From: Erwinia sp. S63
Lineage (GTDB): Bacteria; Pseudomonadota; Gammaproteobacteria; Enterobacterales; Enterobacteriaceae
Direction of reading: 5' to 3'
NCBI RefSeq assembly: GCF_016625195.1
Contig: NZ_JACVUP010000001.1
Location: forward strand, 434,001 to 498,000
DNA: 64,000 nucleotides
Position 1 is the stretch's first letter. Each line of letters begins with the position of its first letter. Shown piece by piece: positions 35,977 to 47,096 of the stretch. Under the pieces are notes generated by a model, which saw only the letters and a list, made by a program, of their open reading frames with translations, had not been told where the DNA came from and did not search any database. Made by a program: the position numbers and the translations under genes.

Positions 35977-36297
35977 ATGGTGAAAATTCTATTGTGTTGT
36001 TCCGCAGGTATGTCAACCAGCATGGTCGTACAAAGAATGCAGAAAGCCGCTACGCAGCTGGGTTTAGAAGCCAAAATTGATGCCGTTGGCATGGAAGAGT
36101 TCAGTGAAAAAATCGCCGAGTATGACTGTTGTCTGCTAGGCCCGCAGATCAAATATAAGCTGGCAGATTTCGAACGTCAGGCGCAGGAGTATCACAAACC
36201 GGTTACCGTCATTAACACCATGGATTACGGCATGTTAAATGGCGAAAAGATCCTGAAGTCGGCGCTCGCCTTGATTGATGCTAATAAGGGGGCATGA
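35977..36297 (+). CDS. celA: PTS cellobiose-type IIB component
   Basis: 106-residue cytoplasmic phosphocarrier of a lactose/cellobiose-family PTS. The phosphorylated cysteine is Cys8 in LCCSAGMSTS. The ATG at 35977 follows GGAGGG; an upstream in-frame ATG at 35926 would lie inside the operator region. It is first in a PTS operon: IIB, IIC, IIA and a GH1 phospho-beta-glucosidase. The celB start overlaps its end. Confidence 0.9.
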   Translation: MVKILLCCSAGMSTSMVVQRMQKAATQLGLEAKIDAVGMEEFSEKIAEYDCCLLGPQIKYKLADFERQAQEYHKPVTVINTMDYGMLNGEKILKSALALIDANKGA

Positions 36298-37613
36298 TGA
36301 GTACACTGGCTGACTCTTTATTTGGCGTGATTGAGAACCGCATCAGTCCGATTGCTGCGCGACTCTCCTCGCAACGGCATGTGGTGGCGATCAAGGACGG
36401 ATTTATTGCCTCGATGCCGTTCCTGATTGTCGGCTCATTTATGCTGCTGTTCTCACATCCTCCTTTCAGTCAGGACAGCCAGTGGGGCTTCGCCCAGTGG
36501 TGGCTGGGCATGGTGAAGCAGTACAACGACCAGCTGATGATGCCCTACAACATGACGATGGGCATTATGGCGGTGTTTATCACCGGCGCGATTGCCTATA
36601 ACCTGGCGCAAAGCTACAAACTGAATGGCCTGATGGCGGCGCTGCTGTCACTGATGACTTTTTTGGTGGTGGCTGCACCGGAAAAGAACGGCGCATTGTC
36701 CGTCGCATCGCTGGGTGGGGAAGGGATATTCACCGCCATCCTGATCAGCTTGTACTGCACGGAAGTGATGCACTGGCTGGTGAAGTACAACATTGGTTTC
36801 AAACTGCCGGAACAGGTACCGCCAAAGATTCGTCAGTCCTTCGACCTGCTGATCCCCATCATGGTGATTTTCCTGACGCTCTATCCGCTAAACCTGTTTA
36901 TGGAAAGCCACTTTGGCCTGTTGATTCCTCAGGCCATCATGTCAGTGTTTGCGCCAATTATCTCAGCAGCCGATTCACTGCCTGCGGTGCTCATCGCCGT
37001 CTTGCTATGTCATTTGCTGTGGTTCGCCGGCATTCACGGCGCGGCGATTGTCGGCGGCATCCTGCAGGCATTCTGGCTGAGTAATCTGGGACTGAACCAG
37101 GAAGCGTTAAATGCCGGGCAAGAGATCCCTAAAATCTTCATCGAGCCATTCTGGCAATTCTTCATCACCGTAGGCGGATCGGGTGCCACCATGGGCCTGG
37201 TGATTCTCTATCTGCGCAGCCGCTCCGCGCATCTGCGCGCCATCGGACGCCTCGGCTTTGTACCCGGTATGTTTAACATCAATGAGCCGATTATTTTCGG
37301 TTCGCCGGTGGTGATGAATCCGCTGCTGTTTATTCCCTTTATCACTACGCCACTGATCAACGCGGTCATCGCCTGGACCGCCACCCGCACCAACCTGATC
37401 AACCACGTCATTTCGCTGGCACCCTGGACCACGCCGGGACCGATTGGTGCCGCCTGGTCAACCGGCTGGGACTGGCGCGCAGTGGTGTTAGTCGCATTCC
37501 TGATTTGTTTATCCACGCTGATTTATTACCCGTTCTTCAAAATGTATGAACGCCAACTGCTTGCGCAGGAAGAAGAGATGGCGCAGGAACAACTGGCTGA
37601 GGAGATGAAGTAA
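36294..37613 (+). CDS. celB: PTS cellobiose-type IIC component
   Basis: 439-residue inner-membrane permease that takes up and passes on the phosphorylated disaccharide. It has about ten hydrophobic segments and the family motif FVPGMFNINEPIIFGSPVVM (about 321-340). It overlaps celA by four bases and celC by one, so all three are translationally coupled. Confidence 0.92.
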   Translation: MMSTLADSLFGVIENRISPIAARLSSQRHVVAIKDGFIASMPFLIVGSFMLLFSHPPFSQDSQWGFAQWWLGMVKQYNDQLMMPYNMTMGIMAVFITGAIAYNLAQSYKLNGLMAALLSLMTFLVVAAPEKNGALSVASLGGEGIFTAILISLYCTEVMHWLVKYNIGFKLPEQVPPKIRQSFDLLIPIMVIFLTLYPLNLFMESHFGLLIPQAIMSVFAPIISAADSLPAVLIAVLLCHLLWFAGIHGAAIVGGILQAFWLSNLGLNQEALNAGQEIPKIFIEPFWQFFITVGGSGATMGLVILYLRSRSAHLRAIGRLGFVPGMFNINEPIIFGSPVVMNPLLFIPFITTPLINAVIAWTATRTNLINHVISLAPWTTPGPIGAAWSTGWDWRAVVLVAFLICLSTLIYYPFFKMYERQLLAQEEEMAQEQLAEEMK

Positions 37614-37954
37614 TGCAAGAGATGCAGGAGATGGAAAGCACCGTGATGGAGCTGATTATTCATGCAGGGGAAGCCCGTTCATCATCGATGCAGGCACTGC
37701 AGGCAGCCCGAAAACACCACTGGCAGGAAGCAGATGCACTGCTGGCGAGTGCACGAGATGCCGCGCGCGAGGCCCACAAAATTCAAACCGCGTTAATCGG
37801 TGCGGATGAAGGCTGCGGCAAAATTCCGGTCAACCTGATTATGGTGCATGCGCAGGATCATCTGATGAACGCCATGTTGTGCCGCGATTTAGTTGAAGAG
37901 CTGATCTATCTGCATCGTCAGGTGCAGGAGTTGTCGAAAACCCACTTGCAGTAA
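37613..37954 (+). CDS. celC: PTS cellobiose-type IIA component
   Basis: 113-residue helical phosphocarrier that receives phosphate from HPr on His79 in MVHAQDHLMNAM and hands it to IIB. The sequence follows ChbA (E. coli) in this part. The ATG overlaps the celB stop. The N-terminus (MQEMQEMEST) is a little longer than usual, and the ATG at 37622 is a possible alternative start. Confidence 0.9.
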   Translation: MQEMQEMESTVMELIIHAGEARSSSMQALQAARKHHWQEADALLASARDAAREAHKIQTALIGADEGCGKIPVNLIMVHAQDHLMNAMLCRDLVEELIYLHRQVQELSKTHLQ

Positions 37955-39418
<1,464 letters not shown>

Positions 39419-39427
39419 TTCGCAATG

Positions 39428-39446
39428 CCCGGGCAGGATGCCCGGG
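39428..39446 (+). terminator. Hairpin after the GH1 gene
   Basis: CCCGGG at 39428-39433 pairs with CCCGGG at 39441-39446 over seven bases. No T run follows, so it is a weak terminator at best, or an attenuator before the GH4 gene. Confidence 0.4.
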
Positions 39447-39620
39447 TAAAACAGCGTTGTCATATCCACGGAAATTAATATTCTTTCCAGTCTGCGCAGG
39501 CAGGCTGAATAAATAACATGAACCCGAACCAGGAAAAAATATCATCCATGCGGTGAGGCCCGATGCTGCCTGAAACGGCGCTTCTGCTCACCTGATTGCA
39601 ACCAAACGGAGTTATTTCCT

Positions 39621-41039
39621 ATGCCAAATAAGATCAAGATTGTCACTATCGGTGGGGGTTCCAGCTATACGCCAGAGTTGATTGAAGGACTTATCCTGCG
39701 TCAGGAGCAGTTGCCGATTGCGGAGTTGTGGCTGGTCGATATTGAGGACGGCGCAGAGAAGATGGAAATCGTTGGCAGTATGGCAAAGCGCATGATCGCG
39801 GCTGCCAAACTCGACTGGCAGGTGCATCTTTCTCTCGATCGCAAGGAGGCGTTAAAGGATGCAGATTACGTGACCACCCAGTTCCGCGTCGGGTTGCTGG
39901 ATGCACGCTTAAAAGACGAAGTGATTCCATTAGCCAATGGTTTACTGGGGCAGGAAACTAACGGCCCGGGCGGGATATTTAAAGCGTTTCGCACGGTGCC
40001 GGTGATTCTCGACATTATCGAAGACATGCGTCAATTATGCCCCAACGCCTGGTTGGTGGATTTCACCAATCCGGCAGGCATGGTGACAGAAGCAGCGATT
40101 AAATATGGCAAGTGGGACAAAACCGTTGGCCTGTGCAATGTGCCGTTCGGCCATATCACTCAGGCTTGCAGCGTGCTCGGTGCGGAAGAGAACGATCTCT
40201 ATTTCAAATTTGCCGGGCTCAACCATTTCCACTGGCATCGCGTCTGGGATCAGCAGGGCAATGAACGCACCGCCGAACTGATTGATAAAATATATTCCCC
40301 AGACCAGCAGGAAAAAAGCGATGAAGGGCTGAAAAATATTCATCAGATTCCTTTTAATTACGATCAGGTAAAACATCTCGGCCTGCTGCCCTGTGGTTAT
40401 CACCGCTATTATTACCTGCAGGAACCGATGCTGGCCCATGCCATCGAAGAGTTCGATCACTATGAAACGCGTGCTGAAGTGGTGAAGAAAACCGAAGCGC
40501 GGCTGTTCGAGTTATATAAAGACGTCAATCTTAACTACAAGCCTGAAGAGTTAAGTCAGCGGGGCGGGGCGCATTACAGCGACGCGGCCTGCGATCTCAT
40601 TGCCTCTATCCAGAATAACAGCGGTAAGTTGATGGTGGTTTCAACGCGCAATAACGGCGCGATTGCCGATTTACCGTTTGATTGCGTGGTGGAGGTCACT
40701 GCTGCCATCACATCTCATGGCGCAGAACCGCTGCGTTGGGGAGCGTTGCCGCCGGCGGCGCGTGGCATGATTCAGTTAATGAAAGCGATGGAGGAAACGG
40801 TGATTGAAGCAGCCGTCAACGGAGATTACGGTGCGGCATTACACGCTTTCACCATTAATCCGCTGATTCCGGCGGGCGACACGGCGATAAAAGTGCTGGA
40901 TCAATTGTTGTATGCCCATAAAGAGTATTTGCCGAAGTTCGCCAGCAAAATTGCGGAGATTGAACAGACCAAACCGGAGATCGTTACCTTTGTCGATCAG
41001 TTACTGGCCGACAGACAAGCGCACGCGCATAAGGCGTGA
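39621..41039 (+). CDS. 6-phospho-beta-glucosidase, GH4 family
   Basis: 472-residue NAD- and metal-dependent glycosidase, a second way of splitting phosphorylated beta-glucosides. The NAD site is TIGGGSSYTPELIEG (about 9-23), and metal-site Cys and His are in VGLCNVPFGH and AGLNHFHW. It is closest to LicH/CelF-type enzymes. It lies 202 bases after the GH1 gene on the same strand, ACGGAG precedes the ATG, and it may have its own promoter. It probably widens the substrate range of the same PTS. Confidence 0.93.
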   Translation: MPNKIKIVTIGGGSSYTPELIEGLILRQEQLPIAELWLVDIEDGAEKMEIVGSMAKRMIAAAKLDWQVHLSLDRKEALKDADYVTTQFRVGLLDARLKDEVIPLANGLLGQETNGPGGIFKAFRTVPVILDIIEDMRQLCPNAWLVDFTNPAGMVTEAAIKYGKWDKTVGLCNVPFGHITQACSVLGAEENDLYFKFAGLNHFHWHRVWDQQGNERTAELIDKIYSPDQQEKSDEGLKNIHQIPFNYDQVKHLGLLPCGYHRYYYLQEPMLAHAIEEFDHYETRAEVVKKTEARLFELYKDVNLNYKPEELSQRGGAHYSDAACDLIASIQNNSGKLMVVSTRNNGAIADLPFDCVVEVTAAITSHGAEPLRWGALPPAARGMIQLMKAMEETVIEAAVNGDYGAALHAFTINPLIPAGDTAIKVLDQLLYAHKEYLPKFASKIAEIEQTKPEIVTFVDQLLADRQAHAHKA

Positions 41040-41120
41040 TGAGATTTTCTCAGGATCGAATGAGGCAGGAAGGAGACTGAAGACGGTGCCCGTTTGAACA
41101 TCGCTGGGCACCGAGAAAAG

Positions 41121-41148
41121 CACTCACCGTCCTGTTGGGCGGTGAGTG
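41121..41148 (-). terminator. Terminator of the mesX-mesD transcript
   Basis: CACTCACCG and CGGTGAGTG form a 9-base stem over ten bases; on the minus strand CTTTTCTC follows. It lies between the convergent GH4 and methionine synthase genes. Confidence 0.65.
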
Positions 41149-41156
41149 GATCAGCA

Positions 41157-42185
41157 TTACGCGGTGAGTTCGTTACGGACGATAGCTGCACCCGCGCTCA
41201 AGGCTTCCAGCTTACCTCTGGCAACGCGGCGCGACAGTGGCGTCATACCGCAGTTAGTAGAAGGATAAAGCTTATCGGCGTCGACAAACTGCAGTGCTTT
41301 ACGCAAGGTATCAGCAACTTCTTCCGCTGTCTCAATGGTGTTGGTTGCCACATCAATGGCACCGACCATCACTTTCTTGCCACGAATCAGCTCAATCAGA
41401 TCCATTGGCACGCGCGAATTCTGCGCTTCCAGTGAAATGATATCGATAGAAGACTTTTGCAGTTTAGGGAACACTTCTTCGTATTGACGCCACTCAGTGC
41501 CGAGGGTCTTTTTCCAGTCGGTGTTCGCTTTAATGCCGTAGCCGTAGCAAATGTGCACGGCGGTTTCGCACTTCAGACCTTCAACGGCTCTTTCCAGTGC
41601 GGCGATGCCCCAGTCATTCACTTCATCGAAGAACACGTTAAATGCAGGTTCATCAAACTGAATAATATCGACACCGGCTGCTTCTAACTCTTTGGCTTCC
41701 TGGTTAAGAATTTTGGCAAATTCCCAGGCGAGTTTTTCACGGCTTTTGTAGTGACCATCATAAAGCGTATCGATCATGGTCATTGGGCCTGGCAAAGCCC
41801 ACTTAATCTGTTGTTTGGTTTGCTGGCGCAGGAATTTAGCATCTTCAACAAACACCGGCTTTTTACGCACTACTTCACCGATCACGCTCGGCACGCTGGC
41901 GTCATAGCGATTGCGAATTTTCACAATCTCACGTTTTTCAAAATCAACGCCGCTGAGATGCTCAATAAAGGTGGTGACGAAATGCTGGCGCGTTTGCTCG
42001 CCATCACTGACGATATCAATACCCGCTAATTGCTGATCCTGCAGGGATAACAGCAGGGCATCTCTTTTGCCTTCGGCTAATTCATCACCCTGCAATTTCC
42101 ATGGCGACCACAGTGTTTCAGGTTGAGCAAGCCAGGCCGGTTTCGGTAAGCTTCCTGCCGTTGAAGTAGGCAATAACAATTTCAT
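41157..42185 (-). CDS. mesD: Core (folate-independent) methionine synthase, MesD type
   Basis: 342-residue protein equal to the catalytic half of MetE, without its N-terminal folate-binding half. The zinc ligands are His211 and Cys213 (VHICYG), Glu253 (SLEAQN) and Cys312 (STNCGM); FDEPAFN (178-184) is also conserved. It makes methionine from homocysteine with a methyl donor other than methyl-folate. The pairing with a DUF1852 gene (mesX) just upstream identifies the MesD family, known from aerobic bacteria and independent of cobalamin. The start is the ATG at 42185 after AAAAGG; the TTG at 42191 is less likely. Confidence 0.87.
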   Translation of the reverse strand: MKLLLPTSTAGSLPKPAWLAQPETLWSPWKLQGDELAEGKRDALLLSLQDQQLAGIDIVSDGEQTRQHFVTTFIEHLSGVDFEKREIVKIRNRYDASVPSVIGEVVRKKPVFVEDAKFLRQQTKQQIKWALPGPMTMIDTLYDGHYKSREKLAWEFAKILNQEAKELEAAGVDIIQFDEPAFNVFFDEVNDWGIAALERAVEGLKCETAVHICYGYGIKANTDWKKTLGTEWRQYEEVFPKLQKSSIDIISLEAQNSRVPMDLIELIRGKKVMVGAIDVATNTIETAEEVADTLRKALQFVDADKLYPSTNCGMTPLSRRVARGKLEALSAGAAIVRNELTA

Positions 42186-42212
42186 AATCAATAACCTTTT
42201 ATTTTGGCTTAA

Positions 42213-43190
42213 TCAAAGAACGTAATGTGCAGACCACTGCTCAAGAATTTCTTGATAGGGTTTGATGAAGTGCTCTTCCGTATACTTCCCCTGCTCAATT
42301 GCCAACCGGCTGCGTTCTTCTCGATCGTAAACAATGCGCGTTAATGAATGGTCGCCATGCGTCAGGCTTGGCTGATAGCACTGGCCTGCGGCAGAGTTGG
42401 CATTGTAAATTTCCGGGCGGTAAATCTTCTGGAACGTCTCCATGGTGCTGATGGTGCCGATCAGTTCCAGATCGGTGTAATCATTCAGCAAGTCACCGGT
42501 GAAATAGAAAGCTAATGGCGCAACGCTGTTTTCAGGCATGAAGTAGCGCGCCTGCAATCCCATTTTGCCGAAGTAATGGTCGGTGAGAGACAGCTCATCT
42601 TGCTGATATTCAAAGCCCAATACCGGATGCTGATAGTCAGTGCGGTGATAGGTGTTCTTGCTGGATACGCTCAGGCAGATCACTGGCTTTTTATTAAAGC
42701 GCTCCTGATAAGCCGCCGAGTTGACGAAGCTTTTAAAGATATTGCCGTGCAGATCACCGAACCCTTCCGGCAGGCTGAAACCGGAGTTACTGTGATTAGC
42801 CGCCAGCAGACGCACGCTGAAATCGTAATCACGCACGTAGGACGAGAAGTTATTGCCTACGATGCCGTCGGTACGCTGCTGAGTGTGGCGATCAACAATG
42901 TTGGTTTTCAGGATTTCGATCACCGGGAAGGTTTTGCCATTGCCTTCAATATCAATTTCCGCAGAAATGATTTCCAGCTCAACGGCATAACGATCGCCTT
43001 TCGGATTGTCCGCATGCGCCAGAGAGTTGAAGCGATTGTTCATCATCATTAAGGCATTGCGCAAATTCTGCTGGCGATGGTTTCCACGTGCCAGGTTAGC
43101 AAAGTTCGTAGTGATGCGCGTATTTTCAGATGGATTGTAGTTCTCATCGAAAACGCTGCTCTTAATTGAAAATGTAAAATCGTTGCTCAT
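42213..43190 (-). CDS. mesX: DUF1852 protein, MesX type (partner of the core methionine synthase)
   Basis: 325-residue soluble protein of the DUF1852 family. In bacteria with MesD this protein is needed for methionine synthesis, possibly to provide the methyl group in an oxygen-dependent way; the reaction is not settled. The start is the ATG at 43190 (MSNDFTFSIKSSVFDENY), with a poor ribosome site; the frame is open 31 codons further without homology. It is 27 bases upstream of mesD and clearly in the same operon. Confidence 0.85.
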   Translation of the reverse strand: MSNDFTFSIKSSVFDENYNPSENTRITTNFANLARGNHRQQNLRNALMMMNNRFNSLAHADNPKGDRYAVELEIISAEIDIEGNGKTFPVIEILKTNIVDRHTQQRTDGIVGNNFSSYVRDYDFSVRLLAANHSNSGFSLPEGFGDLHGNIFKSFVNSAAYQERFNKKPVICLSVSSKNTYHRTDYQHPVLGFEYQQDELSLTDHYFGKMGLQARYFMPENSVAPLAFYFTGDLLNDYTDLELIGTISTMETFQKIYRPEIYNANSAAGQCYQPSLTHGDHSLTRIVYDREERSRLAIEQGKYTEEHFIKPYQEILEQWSAHYVL

Positions 43191-43525
43191 GATGCTCGGG
43201 TATCCTGATTTCAGCTGCAAAACCTTTCCGGCTTTAGGCGGGTAGACCTGATACTGCGGCCTATCACCTGCGGTAGATTTCACATTGTCTTAAGTCAATA
43301 ACAATGCGAATTTTATGCCAGAGTCACTCAACGATTGATAGTGATTAAACTTCAAAGCGACATGAGCCAATTTCATGATCGGGTTCACACTCTGAAGCAG
43401 GGTGGTCAGAAGGGGGATTTTTTTGTGGAAAAGCGAGCGGTGAAGATGGGCCAGGCCAGCGACAAAAGTGTAGTGATGGCCAACACGCCCGGAGGCGACG
43501 CGGAAGAATTTACCTAATGGGGAAT
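43191..43525. other. Upstream region of mesX
   Basis: Gap of about 335 bases before the ychF terminator, holding the mesX promoter. No clear MetJ boxes or SAM riboswitch were seen. A short plus-strand frame (43362-43517, 51 codons) ends eight bases before the terminator stem and is discussed as a finding. Confidence 0.5.
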
Positions 43526-43556
43526 AAAAAATCCACGCCAGGCGTGGATTTTTTTT
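43526..43556. terminator. Bidirectional terminator downstream of ychF
   Basis: AAAAATCCACGC, loop CAG, GCGTGGATTTTTTTT. Both strands end in T runs. It lies about 43 bases after the ychF stop. Confidence 0.9.
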
Positions 43557-43598
43557 GGCTGAATGTAATTCAACAGGGTCAAATCATCGACTTGAAGA

Positions 43599-44690
43599 TT
43601 AGACGTTAAACAGGAAGTTCATCACGTCGCCATCTTTCACGATGTACTCTTTACCTTCTGAGCGCATCTTGCCGGCTTCTTTCGCGCCTTGCTCACCCTT
43701 ATAGGTAACAAAGTCATCAAACGCGATGGTCTGCGCACGAATAAAGCCTTTCTCGAAGTCGGTATGAATTTTACCGGCAGCCTGCGGCGCGGTGGCACCC
43801 ACTGGAATGGTCCATGCACGTACTTCTTTCACGCCAGCGGTGAAGTAAGTTTGCAGGTTGAGCAGGGCATAACCGGCACGGATCACGCGGTTCAGACCCG
43901 GCTCTTCCAGACCCAATTCCGCCATGAACTCGTCACGCTCTTCGTCATCCAGCTCTGCGATGTCGGATTCAACGGCTGCGCACACTGGCACCACCACGGA
44001 ACCTTCGGCTTCTGCAATCGCACGAACTTGATCAAGGTACGGGTTGTTTTCAAAACCGTCCTCGTTCACGTTAGCGATGTACATGGTTGGCTTCAGAGTC
44101 AGGAAGCTCAGGTAGCGAATAGCCGCTTTCTCATCAGCATCCAGTTTCAGCGCACGCAACATACCGGCTTCAGACAGGTGTGGCAGACATTTTTCCAATG
44201 CAGCCAGCTCAGCTTTCGCATCTTTATCGCCGCCTTTGGCTTTCTTCTGGCAACGCTGAATCGCACGTTCACAAGTGTCGAGATCGGACAGCGCCAGCTC
44301 GGTGTTGATAACGTCAATATCTTCCGCCGGGTTCACTTTGCCGGAAACGTGAATAATATTGTCGTTCTCGAAGCAGCGCACCACGTGACCGATAGCTTCG
44401 GTTTCACGGATGTTGGTCAGGAACTGGTTGCCAAGGCCTTCACCTTTGGACGCGCCTTTTACCAGACCGGCGATATCCACGAATTCCATGGTGGTCGGCA
44501 CAACGCGCTGTGGCTTAACGATTTCGCTCAGCTGATCGAGGCGCAGATCGGGCATTGGCACCACACCGGTGTTAGGCTCGATGGTGCAGAACGGAAAGTT
44601 GGCTGCTTCGATACCCGCTTTAGTCAGCGCGTTGAACAGGGTGGATTTACCGACGTTCGGCAGGCCCACAATACCGCATTTAAATCCCAT
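43599..44690 (-). CDS. ychF: Ribosome-associated ATPase YchF (Obg family)
   Basis: 363-residue P-loop protein that binds ATP rather than GTP (also called EngD). P-loop [11 protein letters not shown] (9-19), [20 protein letters not shown] (about 71-90) and the C-terminal TGS domain ([15 protein letters not shown] onward) are all present and nearly identical to E. coli. It works with the ribosome and in stress responses. It is 111 bases downstream of pth, as in E. coli. Confidence 0.98.
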   Translation of the reverse strand: MGFKCGIVGLPNVGKSTLFNALTKAGIEAANFPFCTIEPNTGVVPMPDLRLDQLSEIVKPQRVVPTTMEFVDIAGLVKGASKGEGLGNQFLTNIRETEAIGHVVRCFENDNIIHVSGKVNPAEDIDVINTELALSDLDTCERAIQRCQKKAKGGDKDAKAELAALEKCLPHLSEAGMLRALKLDADEKAAIRYLSFLTLKPTMYIANVNEDGFENNPYLDQVRAIAEAEGSVVVPVCAAVESDIAELDDEERDEFMAELGLEEPGLNRVIRAGYALLNLQTYFTAGVKEVRAWTIPVGATAPQAAGKIHTDFEKGFIRAQTIAFDDFVTYKGEQGAKEAGKMRSEGKEYIVKDGDVMNFLFNV

Positions 44691-44801
44691 GGTCTGATTA
44701 CCTTTATCACTGAGTGTGCGGCGCTGACAGGCAGCGACGACAGATTCAAAAAATTTCGCGCATTATACACAGAATTGCCTTCTGCGGCGCGGGAATTGGC
44801 C

Positions 44802-45389
44802 TTAGCCAGCCTTGAATGCGTGTAGGCGGTTCATCGCCTTGATTTTGTCTTCTTTCAGCCACAGCTCAGTACAGCGCACTGCTTCATCAACAGCTTCATC
44901 AATCAGCTTTTGTTCGCTGGCCAGCGGTTTACCCAGCACAAAGCCGGTGACCTTATTGCGATCGCCAGGATGGCCGATGCCAACCCGCAAACGGTGGAAA
45001 TTGTTGTTGTTGCCCAGCTTGCTGATGATGTCTTTCAGACCGTTATGCCCGCCATGACCACCGCCCTGTTTAAATTTGGCGACACCCGGAGGCAAATCCA
45101 ATTCGTCATGCGCCACTAAAATCTCTTCAGGCGTGATGCGATAAAACGTCGCCATTGCCGCGACCGCTTTGCCACTCAGGTTCATAAAAGTGGTGGGCAC
45201 CAGCAAACGCACATCTTCACCCGCCAGTGACAGGCGTGCAGTGTAGCCATAGAATTTCGGCTCCTCTTTCAATGACTGATTGTTCCGGTCAGCTAGCAAA
45301 TCCACATACCAGGCACCCGCGTTATGGCGCGTTGCGGCGTATTCAGCGCCGGGATTGGCCAGCCCCACAATCAGTTTAATGCTGCTCAC
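44802..45389 (-). CDS. pth: Peptidyl-tRNA hydrolase
   Basis: Frees tRNA from peptidyl-tRNA that drops off the ribosome. 195 residues with the family blocks [20 protein letters not shown] (catalytic His22), [23 protein letters not shown] and [13 protein letters not shown] chose a GTG start at 45389 after AGGAT; the in-frame upstream frame adds 40 residues absent from all known Pth proteins, and the GTG start gives a match to E. coli with one extra residue. Confidence 0.97.
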   Translation of the reverse strand: MSSIKLIVGLANPGAEYAATRHNAGAWYVDLLADRNNQSLKEEPKFYGYTARLSLAGEDVRLLVPTTFMNLSGKAVAAMATFYRITPEEILVAHDELDLPPGVAKFKQGGGHGGHNGLKDIISKLGNNNNFHRLRVGIGHPGDRNKVTGFVLGKPLASEQKLIDEAVDEAVRCTELWLKEDKIKAMNRLHAFKAG

Positions 45390-45648
45390 GATGTTTATCC
45401 TGTCTTGCTGCGGAAAGGGCGATAGTTTACTGCCTGCAAGCGGCGATGACAAAGGGTGCTGAGTACAGATGATACCTCTGCGTGACTTATCAATTTCTAT
45501 CGAAATCAAGCCTCTGGCCGTAAAGAAATGTCAGAGATTGTGAAGGATGTGTGATCCTGTCCGCAACTTAACCCGGCGTCATTGCCTAAACTTATGACAA
45601 GTTAACCATACGTGCTGTTTTGCTTTTTCATAAGGATGGAGGTGAATC

Positions 45649-45924
45649 ATGAAACGTCAACAATGCCGCTATTTAGGTAATGGCCTGATGTGTTTGGGTT
45701 TACTGACGATGGTATTAGGCGTCGGCTATTCCATTATTAATCAGCTGCCTGCGTTAAACCTGCCGCAATTCCTCGCGCATGGTGCCATGTTCAGCATCTT
45801 TGTCGGGGCACTGCTGTGGCTGGTGGGGGCACGCGTCAGTGGACGTGAGCGTGTTGAAGACCGTTACTTCTGGTTGCGCCACTACGGTGACAAACGCTGC
45901 CGTCGCGATCACTCGTCGCATTAA
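45649..45924 (+). CDS. ychH: Stress-induced membrane protein YchH
   Basis: 91-residue inner-membrane protein with two hydrophobic segments (about 11-32 and 41-62) and a charged C-terminus with RYFWLRHYGDKRCRR, as in E. coli YchH (DUF2583). Its role is not established; in E. coli it is linked to stress and biofilm growth. AGGATGGAGG precedes the ATG. Its stop overlaps the stop of the convergent diguanylate cyclase gene. Confidence 0.93.
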   Translation: MKRQQCRYLGNGLMCLGLLTMVLGVGYSIINQLPALNLPQFLAHGAMFSIFVGALLWLVGARVSGRERVEDRYFWLRHYGDKRCRRDHSSH

Positions 45925-47096
45925 GAAACAGCCGCTTCCTGTATAGGCTGTAACTGCACGAAATAACGCTCGACGCGGTTACGGCCACTGGCTTTTGCAC
46001 GGTATAACGCTTCGTCCGCCAGACCGAGTAAAATCGGGAAGGTGTGATCGCGATGGTTAGCGGTAGCATAGCCAATACTCACGGTATAGCAGACGTCGTT
46101 GGGCTGCGACAGCTGTGTCGCCAGCCGGATACGCTCACACACCCGTTCCGCATCCTCGCTATTGCCCGGCAGAATCGCCGCAAACTCTTCACCGCCCAGA
46201 CGGGCAAAATGACCTTCTGCGGGCAGCAACGCCTGCACCACCTGACAAAAATCGATTAATACGCGGTCACCTTGCAGATGGCCGTAACGATCGTTAATGC
46301 CTTTGAAATGGTCGAGGTCAAACAGCACAGCGGTGTAAACCAGTGGTTGGGGACTTCGCGTGTTACGCACCACTAATCTGTCGGCTTGCTCAAACAGAGC
46401 GCGGCGATTCCAGACGCTGGTCAGGGGATCGTGAAGCGAGGCTCGTTTATGGGCAATTTGTGTGCGCTCATTGACCATTGCCAGAATGGTAAACGTCAGG
46501 CCAATCACAAATAGAATGGATTCAAGAATCACGTACACCGAAAAACTGGAACCGGCTATCGCGCCGCGCACCGGGGTGGCGATGGCGTCATCCAGAAAAA
46601 TGCGCGCCACGTGAAACAGCAGATGTATCCATAGCAACATCTGCGCCGGCCAAAAGGTCACCTGCAGTGCATCGCGCGATTGCCACAACAGGCGAATTAG
46701 CGCGCCAGTGTAAATGATGCAAAGCAGGCAGATGACTAAAACGCGTTTAGGTTGGCTGGCGTAAAACTGGGGGAACGTGCATAGAATGGCCCATAACAAT
46801 GCAGCCGCTAACCAGCTGAATCCGAGAGGTTTATTGCAGAATGCTCGAAAAGCGTTCAGCAGATTGCCATAGGCTAGCATCATCACCACGTTGCCGACAG
46901 CGATGGGAAGAAAAACATAACTAGCACTGCGCAAACTGCTGAGAAACACCGCTGTCAGGGTCAATGTGAGCGCCAGCGTGGTGAACCCCAGCACGCGATC
47001 GTACTGCGCACCCACCCAGGCGAACACCAAAATAATGCTCAAAAACCCCAGCACATAGAGCTCGCAAACAAATAGTGTGTAAATGTCGAGAGTCAT
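45921..47096 (-). CDS. Membrane diguanylate cyclase (GGDEF)
   Basis: 391 residues. The N-terminal 205 residues form about seven membrane segments with no named sensor domain that I can assign. A GGDEF domain follows (about 220-380) with DLDHFKGINDRYGHLQGD and GGEEF at 301-305, so it should make cyclic di-GMP. The inhibitory RxxD site expected at 292-295 is absent (PAEG). It sits where E. coli has dauA, between ychH and prs, on the minus strand. The gene ends inside the ychH stop. Confidence 0.92.
   Translation of the reverse strand: MTLDIYTLFVCELYVLGFLSIILVFAWVGAQYDRVLGFTTLALTLTLTAVFLSSLRSASYVFLPIAVGNVVMMLAYGNLLNAFRAFCNKPLGFSWLAAALLWAILCTFPQFYASQPKRVLVICLLCIIYTGALIRLLWQSRDALQVTFWPAQMLLWIHLLFHVARIFLDDAIATPVRGAIAGSSFSVYVILESILFVIGLTFTILAMVNERTQIAHKRASLHDPLTSVWNRRALFEQADRLVVRNTRSPQPLVYTAVLFDLDHFKGINDRYGHLQGDRVLIDFCQVVQALLPAEGHFARLGGEEFAAILPGNSEDAERVCERIRLATQLSQPNDVCYTVSIGYATANHRDHTFPILLGLADEALYRAKASGRNRVERYFVQLQPIQEAAVS

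Noticed and set aside
43270..43310. MetJ boxes before mesX
   Set aside because: AGATTTCA-CATTGTCT resembles two tandem met boxes but matches only about half of the AGACGTCT positions in each.
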